Shown here: positions 1 through 7,675 of the stretch, in pieces | Layout of the letters: each line of letters starts with the position of its first letter | Position numbering within the stretch: the stretch's first letter is position 1 | Assembly: GCF_028553785.1 (NCBI RefSeq) | Contig: NZ_CP067136.1 | Location: forward strand, 1,302,001 to 1,366,000 | Reading direction: 5' to 3' | DNA length: 64,000 bases | From: Paracoccus fistulariae | GTDB taxonomy: Bacteria > Pseudomonadota > Alphaproteobacteria > Rhodobacterales > Rhodobacteraceae | The notes under the pieces: generated by a model | Database searches by the model: none | What the model was told of the DNA's origin: nothing | The model's input: the letters and a program-made list of their open reading frames with translations, nothing else | Translations under genes and position numbers: made by a program

Positions 1-2
1 CA

Positions 3-110
3 GAGATCGACCGCATTCTGGCCGACGGCTCGGACCGCGCGGCGGCCGTGGCGACCCCGATCCTTGAAAAGACCAAAGAGATCATGGGCCTGCTGCAAAC
101 GCGGCGCTGA
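3..110 (+). CDS. trpS: Tryptophan--tRNA ligase, C-terminal fragment
   Basis: Only the last 35 codons are inside the window; the gene begins upstream. The visible tail has the pattern of the TrpS C-terminus: an ILADGSDRAAAVATPIL stretch, followed by a short helix ending in LLQTRR. This end of the enzyme is a helical tail that follows the catalytic class I synthetase core, which charges tRNA-Trp in the cytoplasm. The stop is followed 18 bases later by a GC-rich hairpin and a T-rich run, so transcription probably ends here. The identification rests on about 35 residues, so it is a good but not certain call. Confidence 0.75.
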   Translation, partial: EIDRILADGSDRAAAVATPILEKTKEIMGLLQTRR

Positions 111-128
111 CATCCGGTCAAAGATCAA

Positions 129-157
129 GGCCGCCGCAAGGCGGTCTTTCTCCTTTT
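129..157 (+). terminator. Intrinsic terminator after trpS
   Basis: A 7-bp stem (129-135 with 140-146, one G-U pair) closes a GCAA tetraloop and is followed by a T-rich run, TTTCTCCTTTT. It sits 18 bases after the trpS stop. Confidence 0.75.
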
Positions 158-258
158 CGGCCCGCGCCCGTGATCGGCGCAACGGCGCCGCGTCACCAGA
201 GGCGTATCGAAAAGCTTGAAGAGAATGCCCTTTCGCGCCAAGATCGCGCCAACGGGCA

Positions 259-801
259 GTGACAACAAAAAACAAGCTGATGAAAATCCTGAAAACGAAG
301 ACGCGGCATGCCGCGGTGATTTCCGTGGCACTTCTGGCGCTGGCAGGCTGCGGCGGAGGCGGCGGTGCGCCTGAAAGCCGGGGCACCTCGCGCGATGACA
401 TGAACTGCATGATGCGCGCCATCTATTTCGAGGCGAACCGGTCCAGCCGCGATGGCATGGTCGCCGTTGGCAGCGTGGTGATGAACCGCGTCGAATCCGA
501 GAAATATCCCAATACTGTCTGCGGCGTCGTCAGCCAGAAGAACCAGTTCGCGCCCGGCGTGATGACCCGCAAGATGAACTCTCCCGCGCTGCCCGATGTG
601 CAAGAGGCCGCAAGCGCCGTGCTGCGCGGCGAGCGTCATCCGCTGGTGCAGAACGCGAAATTCTTCCACACCTATGGCTACACCTTCCCCTACAAGAACA
701 TGCATTACGTTCTGGTCGCAGGCGGGAATGCCTTCTACGAAAAGCGCAAGAAATATCTGGTGACGCAGCCGGTGCCGCCGGCGCCCTCGGACCGCCGCTG
801 A
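259..801 (+). CDS. SleB-like cell wall hydrolase, lipoprotein
   Basis: Predicted peptidoglycan hydrolase of the Hydrolase_2/SleB family, anchored as a lipoprotein. The sequence shows a hydrophobic signal ending in a lipobox LAGC (Cys31), a short glycine-rich linker, and then the family domain with IYFEA (Glu58 the likely catalytic acid), the GMVAVGSVVMNRV helix and a QFAPG segment. SleB-type enzymes act on the glycan strand; in non-sporulating alphaproteobacteria the role is presumably wall remodelling. The start given is GTG at 259. An in-frame ATG at 280 gives a shorter signal peptide (MKILKTK...) and is equally plausible, since neither has a strong ribosome-binding site. It stands alone between the trpS terminator and tRNA-Val. 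Confidence 0.8.
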   Translation: MTTKNKLMKILKTKTRHAAVISVALLALAGCGGGGGAPESRGTSRDDMNCMMRAIYFEANRSSRDGMVAVGSVVMNRVESEKYPNTVCGVVSQKNQFAPGVMTRKMNSPALPDVQEAASAVLRGERHPLVQNAKFFHTYGYTFPYKNMHYVLVAGGNAFYEKRKKYLVTQPVPPAPSDRR

Positions 802-907
802 AACGCGGATGGCGGGTCGGCGGCCATATTTCCTGGGAAAGGCGCGGTGATGCCCGGCCTTCGGTAAAGTGCGTGCGCGTCGAAAATCGGGCAAAGATGG
901 GGGATCA

Positions 908-983
<76 letters not shown>

Positions 984-1041
984 GCCCGCGCCTCTCTTAT
1001 CGCCAGTTTCCGGGCAGCGCCAGAGGGTCGCGCGATTTTAT

Positions 1042-1611
1042 TCAGGGGCGCCAGATCTCGTGCTGCCCCTTGCGGATGACATGGACGGCGCCCTGCTCAC
1101 TGGGAAGCTCTTCGAAACGCGACGAGGGGCGCGACATGGCCAGAAGACGCAGCATGCGCAAGGTAATGCCGTGGGTGACGACGATGGCCGGCCCCTGCAG
1201 ACTGGCCAGAAATGGCGCGACACGCCGTTCCAGACCCGCCAGATGCTCTCCGCCCGGGGCGCGGTCATACCAGCCCAGCCGGTCATCAGCAAATATATCG
1301 GGATGGACGGCGCGCAGATCGGCGATCAGGTGGCCGGTGAACTGGCCGATGTCAATTTCCGCCAGACGCGGATCGGTGATGAAATCGTCATCGCCAAAGA
1401 CGATGCGCGCGGTTTCCACGGCCCGCCCCTGCGGGCTGCAGAACCTTTGCCCCGGCATATCGCGGATCAGTTCCGCCATCCGCATGGCCTGCGCCCGCCC
1501 CTTTTCGGTCAGAGGCGAATCCAGCCGACCCTGCATTCTGCCCGCCGCGTTCCATTCGGTTTCACCATGTCGCAGCAGGTAAAGATCGGGAATATCGGTG
1601 GTCCTCGGCAT
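1042..1611 (-). CDS. Histidine phosphatase family protein
   Basis: 189-residue member of the phosphoglycerate mutase-like histidine phosphatase superfamily. The RHGE motif is at residues 14-17, with His15 as the nucleophile that becomes phosphorylated. The second catalytic histidine is in VVTHG (His147), and the acid is likely Glu85 in the LAEIDIG segment. Substrate cannot be told from sequence; relatives range from phosphoglycerate mutases to cobalamin-pathway and broad-specificity phosphatases. The start was set at MPRTTDIPDLYLLRHGE because longer readings run back into tRNA-Val(CAC). It lies between two tRNA-Val genes, all on the minus strand, so it may be co-transcribed with them. Confidence 0.85.
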   Translation of the reverse strand: MPRTTDIPDLYLLRHGETEWNAAGRMQGRLDSPLTEKGRAQAMRMAELIRDMPGQRFCSPQGRAVETARIVFGDDDFITDPRLAEIDIGQFTGHLIADLRAVHPDIFADDRLGWYDRAPGGEHLAGLERRVAPFLASLQGPAIVVTHGITLRMLRLLAMSRPSSRFEELPSEQGAVHVIRKGQHEIWRP

Positions 1612-1677
1612 GGCGCTGATCCAAATGAAAAGGGTCGCCGATGGGCGACCCGGACGGGCTTCTGACCCGCAGAATGA

Positions 1678-1752
1678 TGGTGGGTGATAACGGATTTGAA
1701 CCGCTGACATCTTCGATGTGAACGAAGCGCTCTACCACTGAGCTAATCACCC
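1678..1752 (-). tRNA. tRNA-Val (anticodon CAC)
   Basis: The minus strand folds as a 75-base cloverleaf with encoded CCA. The acceptor GGGTGAT pairs with ATCACCC, the anticodon loop is TTCACAT (anticodon CAC), and the T-loop is GGTTCAAATCC. The anticodon stem and its flanks are nearly identical to those of the neighbouring tRNA-Val(UAC), suggesting an old duplication. Confidence 0.95.
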
Positions 1753-1817
1753 GTGGGCGAAGCATGTAGCAGCAAGATTTACCGTCTGCAATAGGCTTGG
1801 TGCTGTGAAATCCTTGT

Positions 1818-2126
1818 TCAGTCGCGCGGAGGCTTGCGACGAAGCCGCAAGGTGATGACTTCCCCCCCGCGCGAATCCTTTTCCAGTGTCACGCGCGCAC
1901 GCCCCAGGGGCGGGACGGCAAGCGTCTCTCCCTCTGCCAGCGCACGTCCCAATTGATCAAGGGTCGCCTCGATCACCGGGCGAGCCTCTGCCTTTTTCGC
2001 GCCACTCGCTGACAGAACACGATCGACGAAATCCCGTTTCTGAACGACTTTCGCCGGTTGTGGAGCGTGCCTGTCAGGGGGTTTCGCGTCTGATCGTCCA
2101 CCATCGAGATCGGAACGCTTTATCAT
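1818..2126 (-). CDS. HU-family DNA-binding protein
   Basis: 102-residue protein with an HU/IHF-type domain at about residues 28-98. KRDFVDRVLSASGAKKAEA forms the first helices, then VIEATLDQLGRALAEGETLAVPPLGRA leads to the beta saddle, and the tail is Arg/Lys-rich. HU proteins bend and compact DNA as dimers. The N-terminal 25 residues are polar and basic with no match to classical HU, and the central arm is short and lacks the usual NP tip, so this is a divergent alphaproteobacterial HU-like protein rather than HupA or HupB. It is upstream-adjacent to lon on the same strand but separated by the lon terminator. Confidence 0.75.
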   Translation of the reverse strand: MIKRSDLDGGRSDAKPPDRHAPQPAKVVQKRDFVDRVLSASGAKKAEARPVIEATLDQLGRALAEGETLAVPPLGRARVTLEKDSRGGEVITLRLRRKPPRD

Positions 2127-2211
2127 AACGATCTATCTCCAAAATATGAAAAAAAGTCCTTTCGTGTCTGATAGCTTACGTTACGTCAATTAAAATGCAA
2201 AGACGGAAGAA

Positions 2212-2244
2212 CGAAAAAGGCCGGATCGAGGGGACGATCCGACC
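2212..2244 (-). terminator. Intrinsic terminator of lon
   Basis: A 10-bp stem (2219-2228 with 2235-2244, one G-U pair) with a 6-base loop is followed on the minus strand by five Ts and further T-rich sequence. It lies 24 bases after the lon stop. Confidence 0.85.
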
Positions 2245-2268
2245 TTAGTATTTATTTATTCGTGCAGG

Positions 2269-4683
2269 TTAGTGGGCGACGGCGCTTCCGCCAGAGCCGC
2301 CTTTGCGGGCGTCCAGACGGGCGGCTTCGGCGGCCTCTTCGGCCGCCTCATCCCACTCGACAGGCTCGGGCATGCGGACCAGCGCGTGCTTCAGCACCTC
2401 GCGGACATTGCTGACCGGGATGATCGTCAGACCGGTTTTCACATTATCCGGGATCTCGGCCAGATCCTTTTCATTATCGGCCGGGATCAGCACGGTCTTA
2501 ATGCCGCCACGCAGCGCCGCCAGCAGCTTTTCCTTCAAGCCGCCGATGGCCAGCGCGTTGCCACGCAAGGTCACCTCGCCGGTCATCGCGACATCCTTGC
2601 GAACCGGGATGCCCGTCATGACCGACACGACCGAGGTCACCATCGCCAGACCGGCCGAGGGGCCGTCCTTGGGCGTCGCGCCTTCGGGCACGTGGACGTG
2701 GATGTCGCGCCGCTCGAATTCCGGCGGCTTCACCCCGATTTCCGGCGCGACCGAGCGGACGAAGCTGGCCGCCGCGTCGATCGATTCCTTCATCACATCG
2801 CCCAGCTTGCCGGTCGTTTTCATGCGACCCTTGCCCGGCAGTTTCAACGCCTCGATCTGCAGCAGGTCGCCCCCGACCGAGGTCCAGGCCAGACCGGTGA
2901 CGACACCGACCTGATCCTCTTTCTCGGCCAGACCATAGCGGTGACGGCGCACGCCAAGATATTCCTCGGCCTTTGCGGCATCCACCGTCACCGATTTGAC
3001 CTGACCTTTCAGGATCTCGGTCACGGCTTTCCGGGCCAGTTTCGCGATTTCACGCTCCAGCGACCGCACGCCCGCCTCGCGGGTATAGTAGCGGATCACA
3101 TGGGTCAGCGCGTCATCGGTCACCTCGAATTCGCCCTTGCGCAGGCCATTGGCCTTGATCTGCTTGGACAGCAGGTGCTGACGGGCAATCTCGCGCTTTT
3201 CATCTTCGGTATAGCCAGAAAGCGGGATGATCTCCATCCGGTCAAGAAGCGGGCCGGGCATGTTATAGCTGTTGGCCGTGGTCACGAACATGACATTCGA
3301 CAGATCGTATTCCACCTCAAGATAGTGGTCCACGAAGGTCGAGTTCTGTTCGGGGTCCAGCACCTCCAGCATCGCGCTGGCAGGATCGCCGCGGAAATCC
3401 TGACCCATCTTGTCGATCTCATCCAGCATGATCAGCGGGTTGGTCGTCTTGGCCTTTTTCAGCGCCTGAATGATCTTGCCGGGCATCGAACCGATATAGG
3501 TCCGGCGGTGACCGCGGATTTCCGATTCGTCACGAACGCCGCCCAGGCTGATGCGGATGAATTCGCGGCCCGTCGCCTTCGCAATCGACCGGCCAAGCGA
3601 GGTTTTTCCCACACCCGGAGGCCCGACCAGCGTCAGGATCGGACCTTTCAGCTTCTGACTGCGCGACTGCACGGCCAGATATTCGACGATCCGTTCCTTG
3701 ACCTTCTCAAGGCCATAGTGATCGGCATTCAGAACCTCTTCCGCGCGGCCAAGATCCTTGCGGGTGCGCGACTTCACGCCCCATGGCAGCGCCAGAAGCC
3801 AATCCAGATAGTTGCGGCTGACCGTCGCTTCGGCCGACATCGGCGACATCGACTTCAGCTTTTTCAGCTCGGATTCCGCCTTGTCGCGCGCTTCCTTGCT
3901 GAATTTGGTCTTGGCGATCTTTTCCTCAAGCTCGGCGATCTCGTTCTGACCGTCCTCACCATCGCCCAATTCCTTCTGAATGGCCTTCATCTGCTCATTC
4001 AGATAGTATTCGCGCTGCGTCTTCTCCATCTGGGTCTTGACGCGGGATTTGATCTTCTTCTCGACCTGCAGAACCGACATTTCGCCCTGCATATGCGAAT
4101 AGACCTTCTCAAGCCGCTCCGCCACGTCCAGCGTGTCCAGCAGATCCTGCTTGTGATCCAGCTCGATCCCCATATGGCCCGAGACCAGATCGGCCAGCTT
4201 GCCGGGCACCTTGGCTTCGGCTACGGCGGTCACGACCTCTTCGGGGATGTTCTTGCGGACCTTGACGTAACGCTCGAACTCATCGGCGACGGTGCGCACA
4301 AGGGCGGTGACGGTCGCGTCATCGCCATCGGTTTCCGCCAGCACGATGGCGGCAGCTTCGAAATGGTCTTCGTTCGGCACAAATTCGGTGATCTGCACCC
4401 GCTCGCGCCCCTCGACCAGCACCTTTACGGTGCCATCGGGAAGTTTCAGCAATTGCAGCACATTGGCCAGAACACCGGTGCGGTAGATCCCGTCTTCGGT
4501 CGGCTCATCGACGGATGCGTCCTTCTGTGCGGCCAGAAGGATCGGGCTGTCGGACTCCATCACGCTTTCCAGTGCGCGGACCGATTTGTCCCGGCCCACG
4601 AACAGCGGCACGATCATGTGGGGAAACACCACGATGTCGCGCAGCGGCAGCACCGGATAGGTCTGTGAAGCAAATTCGTTCAT
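2269..4683 (-). CDS. lon: ATP-dependent protease Lon
   Basis: Lon endopeptidase La, the cytoplasmic AAA+ protease that degrades misfolded and regulatory proteins. The 804 residues match the usual length. The order is: N-terminal substrate-binding domain (about 8-200), coiled coil (200-280), AAA+ module with Walker A GPPGVGKT (354-361), and C-terminal protease domain with catalytic Ser676 (KDGPSAG) and Lys719 (GGLKEK). The tail is longer and more acidic and glycine-rich than in E. coli. The ATG at 4683 was chosen over a longer reading because a strong AGGAAAGGA ribosome-binding site precedes it and MNEFASQTYPVLPLRDIVVFP is the typical beginning. It is monocistronic, with its own terminator. 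Confidence 0.97.
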   Translation of the reverse strand: MNEFASQTYPVLPLRDIVVFPHMIVPLFVGRDKSVRALESVMESDSPILLAAQKDASVDEPTEDGIYRTGVLANVLQLLKLPDGTVKVLVEGRERVQITEFVPNEDHFEAAAIVLAETDGDDATVTALVRTVADEFERYVKVRKNIPEEVVTAVAEAKVPGKLADLVSGHMGIELDHKQDLLDTLDVAERLEKVYSHMQGEMSVLQVEKKIKSRVKTQMEKTQREYYLNEQMKAIQKELGDGEDGQNEIAELEEKIAKTKFSKEARDKAESELKKLKSMSPMSAEATVSRNYLDWLLALPWGVKSRTRKDLGRAEEVLNADHYGLEKVKERIVEYLAVQSRSQKLKGPILTLVGPPGVGKTSLGRSIAKATGREFIRISLGGVRDESEIRGHRRTYIGSMPGKIIQALKKAKTTNPLIMLDEIDKMGQDFRGDPASAMLEVLDPEQNSTFVDHYLEVEYDLSNVMFVTTANSYNMPGPLLDRMEIIPLSGYTEDEKREIARQHLLSKQIKANGLRKGEFEVTDDALTHVIRYYTREAGVRSLEREIAKLARKAVTEILKGQVKSVTVDAAKAEEYLGVRRHRYGLAEKEDQVGVVTGLAWTSVGGDLLQIEALKLPGKGRMKTTGKLGDVMKESIDAAASFVRSVAPEIGVKPPEFERRDIHVHVPEGATPKDGPSAGLAMVTSVVSVMTGIPVRKDVAMTGEVTLRGNALAIGGLKEKLLAALRGGIKTVLIPADNEKDLAEIPDNVKTGLTIIPVSNVREVLKHALVRMPEPVEWDEAAEEAAEAARLDARKGGSGGSAVAH

Positions 4684-4802
4684 TCTTTGTATCCTTTCCT
4701 GCCCGAAGCCGCAGCCCCATGATGGCGGCTTGCAGCCCCTGCTTCTGGCCAATTTAGGGCGGCTGTCCCCTTCGTTCAATATGACAGCGAGAATACGATA
4801 TA

Positions 4803-4814
4803 TTTCCCGGGAAA
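4803..4814. promoter_or_regulatory. Perfect palindrome upstream of lon
   Basis: TTTCCCGGGAAA is a perfect 12-bp palindrome in the 173-bp gap between the kinase stop and the lon start, about 120 bp upstream of lon. The surrounding AT-rich stretch is the likely lon promoter region. A near copy, TTTCCTGGGAAA, occurs at 829-840, which weakens a lon-specific role. No binding factor can be assigned. Confidence 0.3.
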
Positions 4815-4856
4815 GAAATTTCGCCTCAATCTATTGTGGTGGACAGGCGGCATTGC

Positions 4857-6218
4857 CTAGCGGGGAATCACGATCTCAGCCCGCAACCCGCCAAGGCGGC
4901 TTCCCCGGCCAAGACGCAGCTGACCGCCATGCCCGCGCGCCACATCGGCAGCAATGGCAAGACCAAGCCCGGCACCGGCCCCCTGCCCGCCATTCCGGCT
5001 GCGCGCGGTATCCAGCCGGGTAAAGGGCCGCATGACCATCTCGTGACTTTCCTGCGCGATGCCGGGCCCGTCATCCTCGATCCCGATGCGCAGGCTGCGC
5101 GGTCCAAGGGCGGCATCGACCTGAACCTTGGTGCCATAGCGCGCGGCATTGCCGATCAGGTTGTCGATCGCCCGGCGCAGCATGTCGGGCCTGAACGTCG
5201 CCAGCCCCTCGGCATCGCCTTCGACCCGCAGCAATTCGACATCGCGACCCGCACGCGCGGCATCCGCGACGATGCAGGACAGGAACTCTTTCACGTGGGT
5301 CGGCTCTGCCGCGTCCTCCAGCGCCTCATCGCGGGTATAATCCAGAAACGCGTCCACCATCCGGTTCATCTCTGCGATATCGCTTTCCATGGCGGCGATA
5401 TCCTCGTCATCGGGCGGCGCATCCTGCGACATCATCGACACCGCCAGCCGCATCCGCGTCAGCGGCGTGCGCAGATCATGGCTGATCCCCGAAATCATCA
5501 GCTTGCGCTGGTCATTCTGCCGCTCCAGCCGGTTGCGCATGTCCAGAAAAGCCGTGCCCGCGCTGCGCACCTCGGTCGCGCCCGAGGGGCGATAGGGGAC
5601 CATCCGGCCCTTGCCATATTCCTCGGCCGCCTGCGCCAGACGCCGGATCGGACGCAGCTGGTTGCGCAGGAAGATGGTCGCGATCCCGGTCATCAGCAGC
5701 GAGGTGAACATCATCAGCACCAGAAGCTGATGCGGGTTCGAGGCGCTGACCCGGCGGCGGTCGAAGGCAATCGTATAGGCCCCGTTGCGGCCCTTCATCC
5801 GCACCGCAACGCGCTTGTCATTCGTGGCCAGGTCGATGCCCTGAATATTCGGCACCGTATCGCGCAATTCCTGAATGACCGCACGACCCGAGAAGTCATA
5901 GAACATGCGCCGGTCATGCCGGGGGCTGATCGCCGGAACATAGACCGACAGCCCCAGGGGCGCGCCGATGGATTGCCCGGTCAGCAGCGATGCGGGCGAA
6001 TTCGCCGCCATGTTCATCTGCTGCGATACATAGGTCAGTTCGCGGGCCATGCTGGCGGTCATCTGCCGCGTCACGCCGTCGAAATGGCGCTGCAGGAACA
6101 TGACGCTGACCACCAGCGTCACCACCACCACCGGCAGAAACAGGATCAGCGCGGCCCGGCCATAGATGCCGCGCGGCACAAATCGTTTCAGCCAGCCTGT
6201 TTCGCTCTGGTTCGCCAT
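4857..6218 (-). CDS. EnvZ-type sensor histidine kinase
   Basis: 453-residue membrane histidine kinase. It has a first membrane segment at about 22-42, a periplasmic sensor of about 120 residues, a second membrane segment at 164-186, a HAMP domain, then the dimerisation helix with ISHDLRTPLTRMR (phospho-accepting His247) and an ATP-binding domain with DNLIGNAARYG, DDGPG and GAGLGLAI. This is the EnvZ/RstB type; in alphaproteobacteria such kinases pair with an OmpR-type regulator. No response regulator lies on either side, since lon is downstream and a divergent metallo-hydrolase upstream, so its partner is elsewhere. The start MANQSETGWLKRF was chosen because it places the first membrane helix normally. 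Confidence 0.88.
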   Translation of the reverse strand: MANQSETGWLKRFVPRGIYGRAALILFLPVVVVTLVVSVMFLQRHFDGVTRQMTASMARELTYVSQQMNMAANSPASLLTGQSIGAPLGLSVYVPAISPRHDRRMFYDFSGRAVIQELRDTVPNIQGIDLATNDKRVAVRMKGRNGAYTIAFDRRRVSASNPHQLLVLMMFTSLLMTGIATIFLRNQLRPIRRLAQAAEEYGKGRMVPYRPSGATEVRSAGTAFLDMRNRLERQNDQRKLMISGISHDLRTPLTRMRLAVSMMSQDAPPDDEDIAAMESDIAEMNRMVDAFLDYTRDEALEDAAEPTHVKEFLSCIVADAARAGRDVELLRVEGDAEGLATFRPDMLRRAIDNLIGNAARYGTKVQVDAALGPRSLRIGIEDDGPGIAQESHEMVMRPFTRLDTARSRNGGQGAGAGLGLAIAADVARGHGGQLRLGRGSRLGGLRAEIVIPR

Positions 6219-6251
6219 GGACACCCGCCTGTTCTGCGCTAGGCTATCGCC

Positions 6252-7115
6252 ATGATTGCCGATGTGAAAGAGCCGCGCCTTATCCTGGCGCCGAACCCCT
6301 CGCCCCTCACCGGGTCGGGCACCAATACCTTCCTGATCGGGGAAGATCAGGTCGCGGTCATCGACCCCGGCCCTGACGATCCGGGCCATCTGATGGCGAT
6401 AGAGGAGGCGGCCAAAGGGCGGATCAGCCATATCCTCATTACTCATGCCCATCGCGATCACAGCGCGGGTGCCGCCACGCTTGCCCGTATGACAGGCGCG
6501 CCGATCCTGGCCTTTGGCGATGCCCTGTCAGGCCGCTCACCCAGCATGCAGCGCCTGGCGCAAAGCGGCGAGGTCGGCGGCGGCGAGGGGCTGGACCTGA
6601 CCTTTACCCCCGACCGGCTTCTGCGCGACGGGGAGGTGGTATCGACGGAGGAATGGCAGCTTCGCGCCCTGCATACGCCCGGCCATTCCGGCGGGCATCT
6701 CTGCTTTCAATGGAATGACGCGGTGTTTTGCGGCGATATCGTGATGGGCTGGTCCTCGACGATCATCTCGCCTCCGGATGGCGATCTGGCCGACTACCTG
6801 CGCTCGCTGGAGCGTCTGGACCAGCTTGGCGCCAACCGCTTCTATCCCGCCCACGGCGATGCCATCGACACCCCTGCCGTCCGAATCGCGGAACTGGCCG
6901 CCCATCGCCGCCAGCGCACCGCACAGATCCTTGCCGCCCTGCGCGACCGCCCCGCCACGGCCAGCGATCTTGCCCAACGCATCTATGAGGTGCCCCCGCC
7001 GATGATGCCCGCAGCAACCCGCAACGTGCTGGCCCATCTGATCGCCCTGACCGATATCGGCGCGCTGTCGCATGAGGGCGATCTGACGGCCGGGACAAAG
7101 TTCACCTTTCTGTAA
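6252..7115 (+). CDS. Metallo-beta-lactamase-fold hydrolase, LACTB2-like
   Basis: 287-residue metallo-beta-lactamase-superfamily protein. The dinuclear-metal motif HAHRDH is at residues 65-70, with the further ligands HTPGHSGGH and FCGDIVMGWS following. After about residue 205 there is a winged-helix tail like that of the LACTB2 group. Human LACTB2 is an endoribonuclease and glyoxalase-II relatives are thioesterases; which activity applies here is not decidable from sequence. It is divergently transcribed from the histidine kinase with only 33 bp between starts, so the two probably share a compact promoter region. Confidence 0.85.
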   Translation: MIADVKEPRLILAPNPSPLTGSGTNTFLIGEDQVAVIDPGPDDPGHLMAIEEAAKGRISHILITHAHRDHSAGAATLARMTGAPILAFGDALSGRSPSMQRLAQSGEVGGGEGLDLTFTPDRLLRDGEVVSTEEWQLRALHTPGHSGGHLCFQWNDAVFCGDIVMGWSSTIISPPDGDLADYLRSLERLDQLGANRFYPAHGDAIDTPAVRIAELAAHRRQRTAQILAALRDRPATASDLAQRIYEVPPPMMPAATRNVLAHLIALTDIGALSHEGDLTAGTKFTFL

Positions 7116-7174
7116 AAAATCCTCGCGGACCCTCTGGACGGCCCTGAAACACGTTGCTATATCCCGCCTCGTGT

Positions 7175-7249
7175 TCCGGCGTAGCTCAGCGGTAGAGCAG
7201 TTGACTGTTAATCAATTGGTCGTAGGTTCGATCCCTACCGCCGGAGCCA
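7175..7249 (+). tRNA. tRNA-Asn (anticodon GUU)
   Basis: 75-base cloverleaf with encoded CCA. The acceptor TCCGGCG pairs with CGCCGGA, the anticodon loop is CTGTTAA (anticodon GTT), and the T-arm contains GGTTCGATCCC. Confidence 0.96.
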
Positions 7250-7279
7250 ACCTCACCTGAAGTGGTTGGAGGCAAACGA

Positions 7280-7312
7280 AAAAGCGCTCCCTCCGGGGCG
7301 CTTTTCGCGTTT
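7280..7312 (+). terminator. Intrinsic terminator after tRNA-Asn
   Basis: AAAAGCGC at 7280-7287 pairs perfectly with GCGCTTTT at 7298-7305. The loop is 10 bases and a further T-containing run follows. It is correctly placed to end tRNA-Asn transcription. Confidence 0.75.
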
Positions 7313-7675
7313 CTGACACCGGTTTTGACACTCCAGACACAACGGAGTCGCAAGGAGTCAGACCCGGTGCGCCAGGCCCGTTCCAAACACGCCCTTATGG
7401 GATTTTGCTTTCGTATGTGATGAACGGCCATCCAAAAGGACTGGCGCGCGAGGATGGCCGTTCAGATAAGCCGAACCGCGTAGCGCAACGCTGGACAGAC
7501 ACCACCGGGCGCTCATGGCACTTCTGACACCCGCCTTGACCTCACCCTACCCAAGCCCATCAGTTTGCGCTAACGACATATCCGCCACAGCATTCCAAAG
7601 AGTTTCAGTCAACAATTGACAATCCTGAGCGTTTTAATCAGATGGCCGCGAATTCCGTAGCTCATAAGGGTTGTC
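7313..7675. other. Non-coding stretch between tRNA-Asn and the siderophore locus
   Basis: No credible gene is visible here. The stretch holds a 13-bp inverted repeat (7421-7433 with 7452-7464) and an imperfect direct repeat, TTCTGACACC-N4-TTGAC, at 7311-7329 and 7522-7540. The last 60 bases, with TTGACA at 7615-7620, probably contain the promoter of the TonB-receptor operon, although no convincing -10 element or iron-regulator box was recognised. A non-coding, repeat-bearing stretch 3' of a tRNA gene is typical of an old integration site. Confidence 0.5.
7421..7464. repeat. 13-bp perfect inverted repeat
   Basis: TGAACGGCCATCC at 7421-7433 is the exact reverse complement of 7452-7464, with an 18-base spacer. 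No T-run follows on either strand, so it is not an obvious terminator. It lies downstream of tRNA-Asn. Confidence 0.7.

Noticed and set aside
2272..4668. A 798-codon open frame antisense to lon
   Set aside because: It lies wholly opposite lon, has the same His/Arg/Gln-rich shadow composition, and has no credible start signal.
7186..7431. 81-codon minus-strand frame ending GGRDRTYDQLINSQLLYR
   Set aside because: This peptide comes from reading the reverse strand of tRNA-Asn, a well-known annotation artefact.
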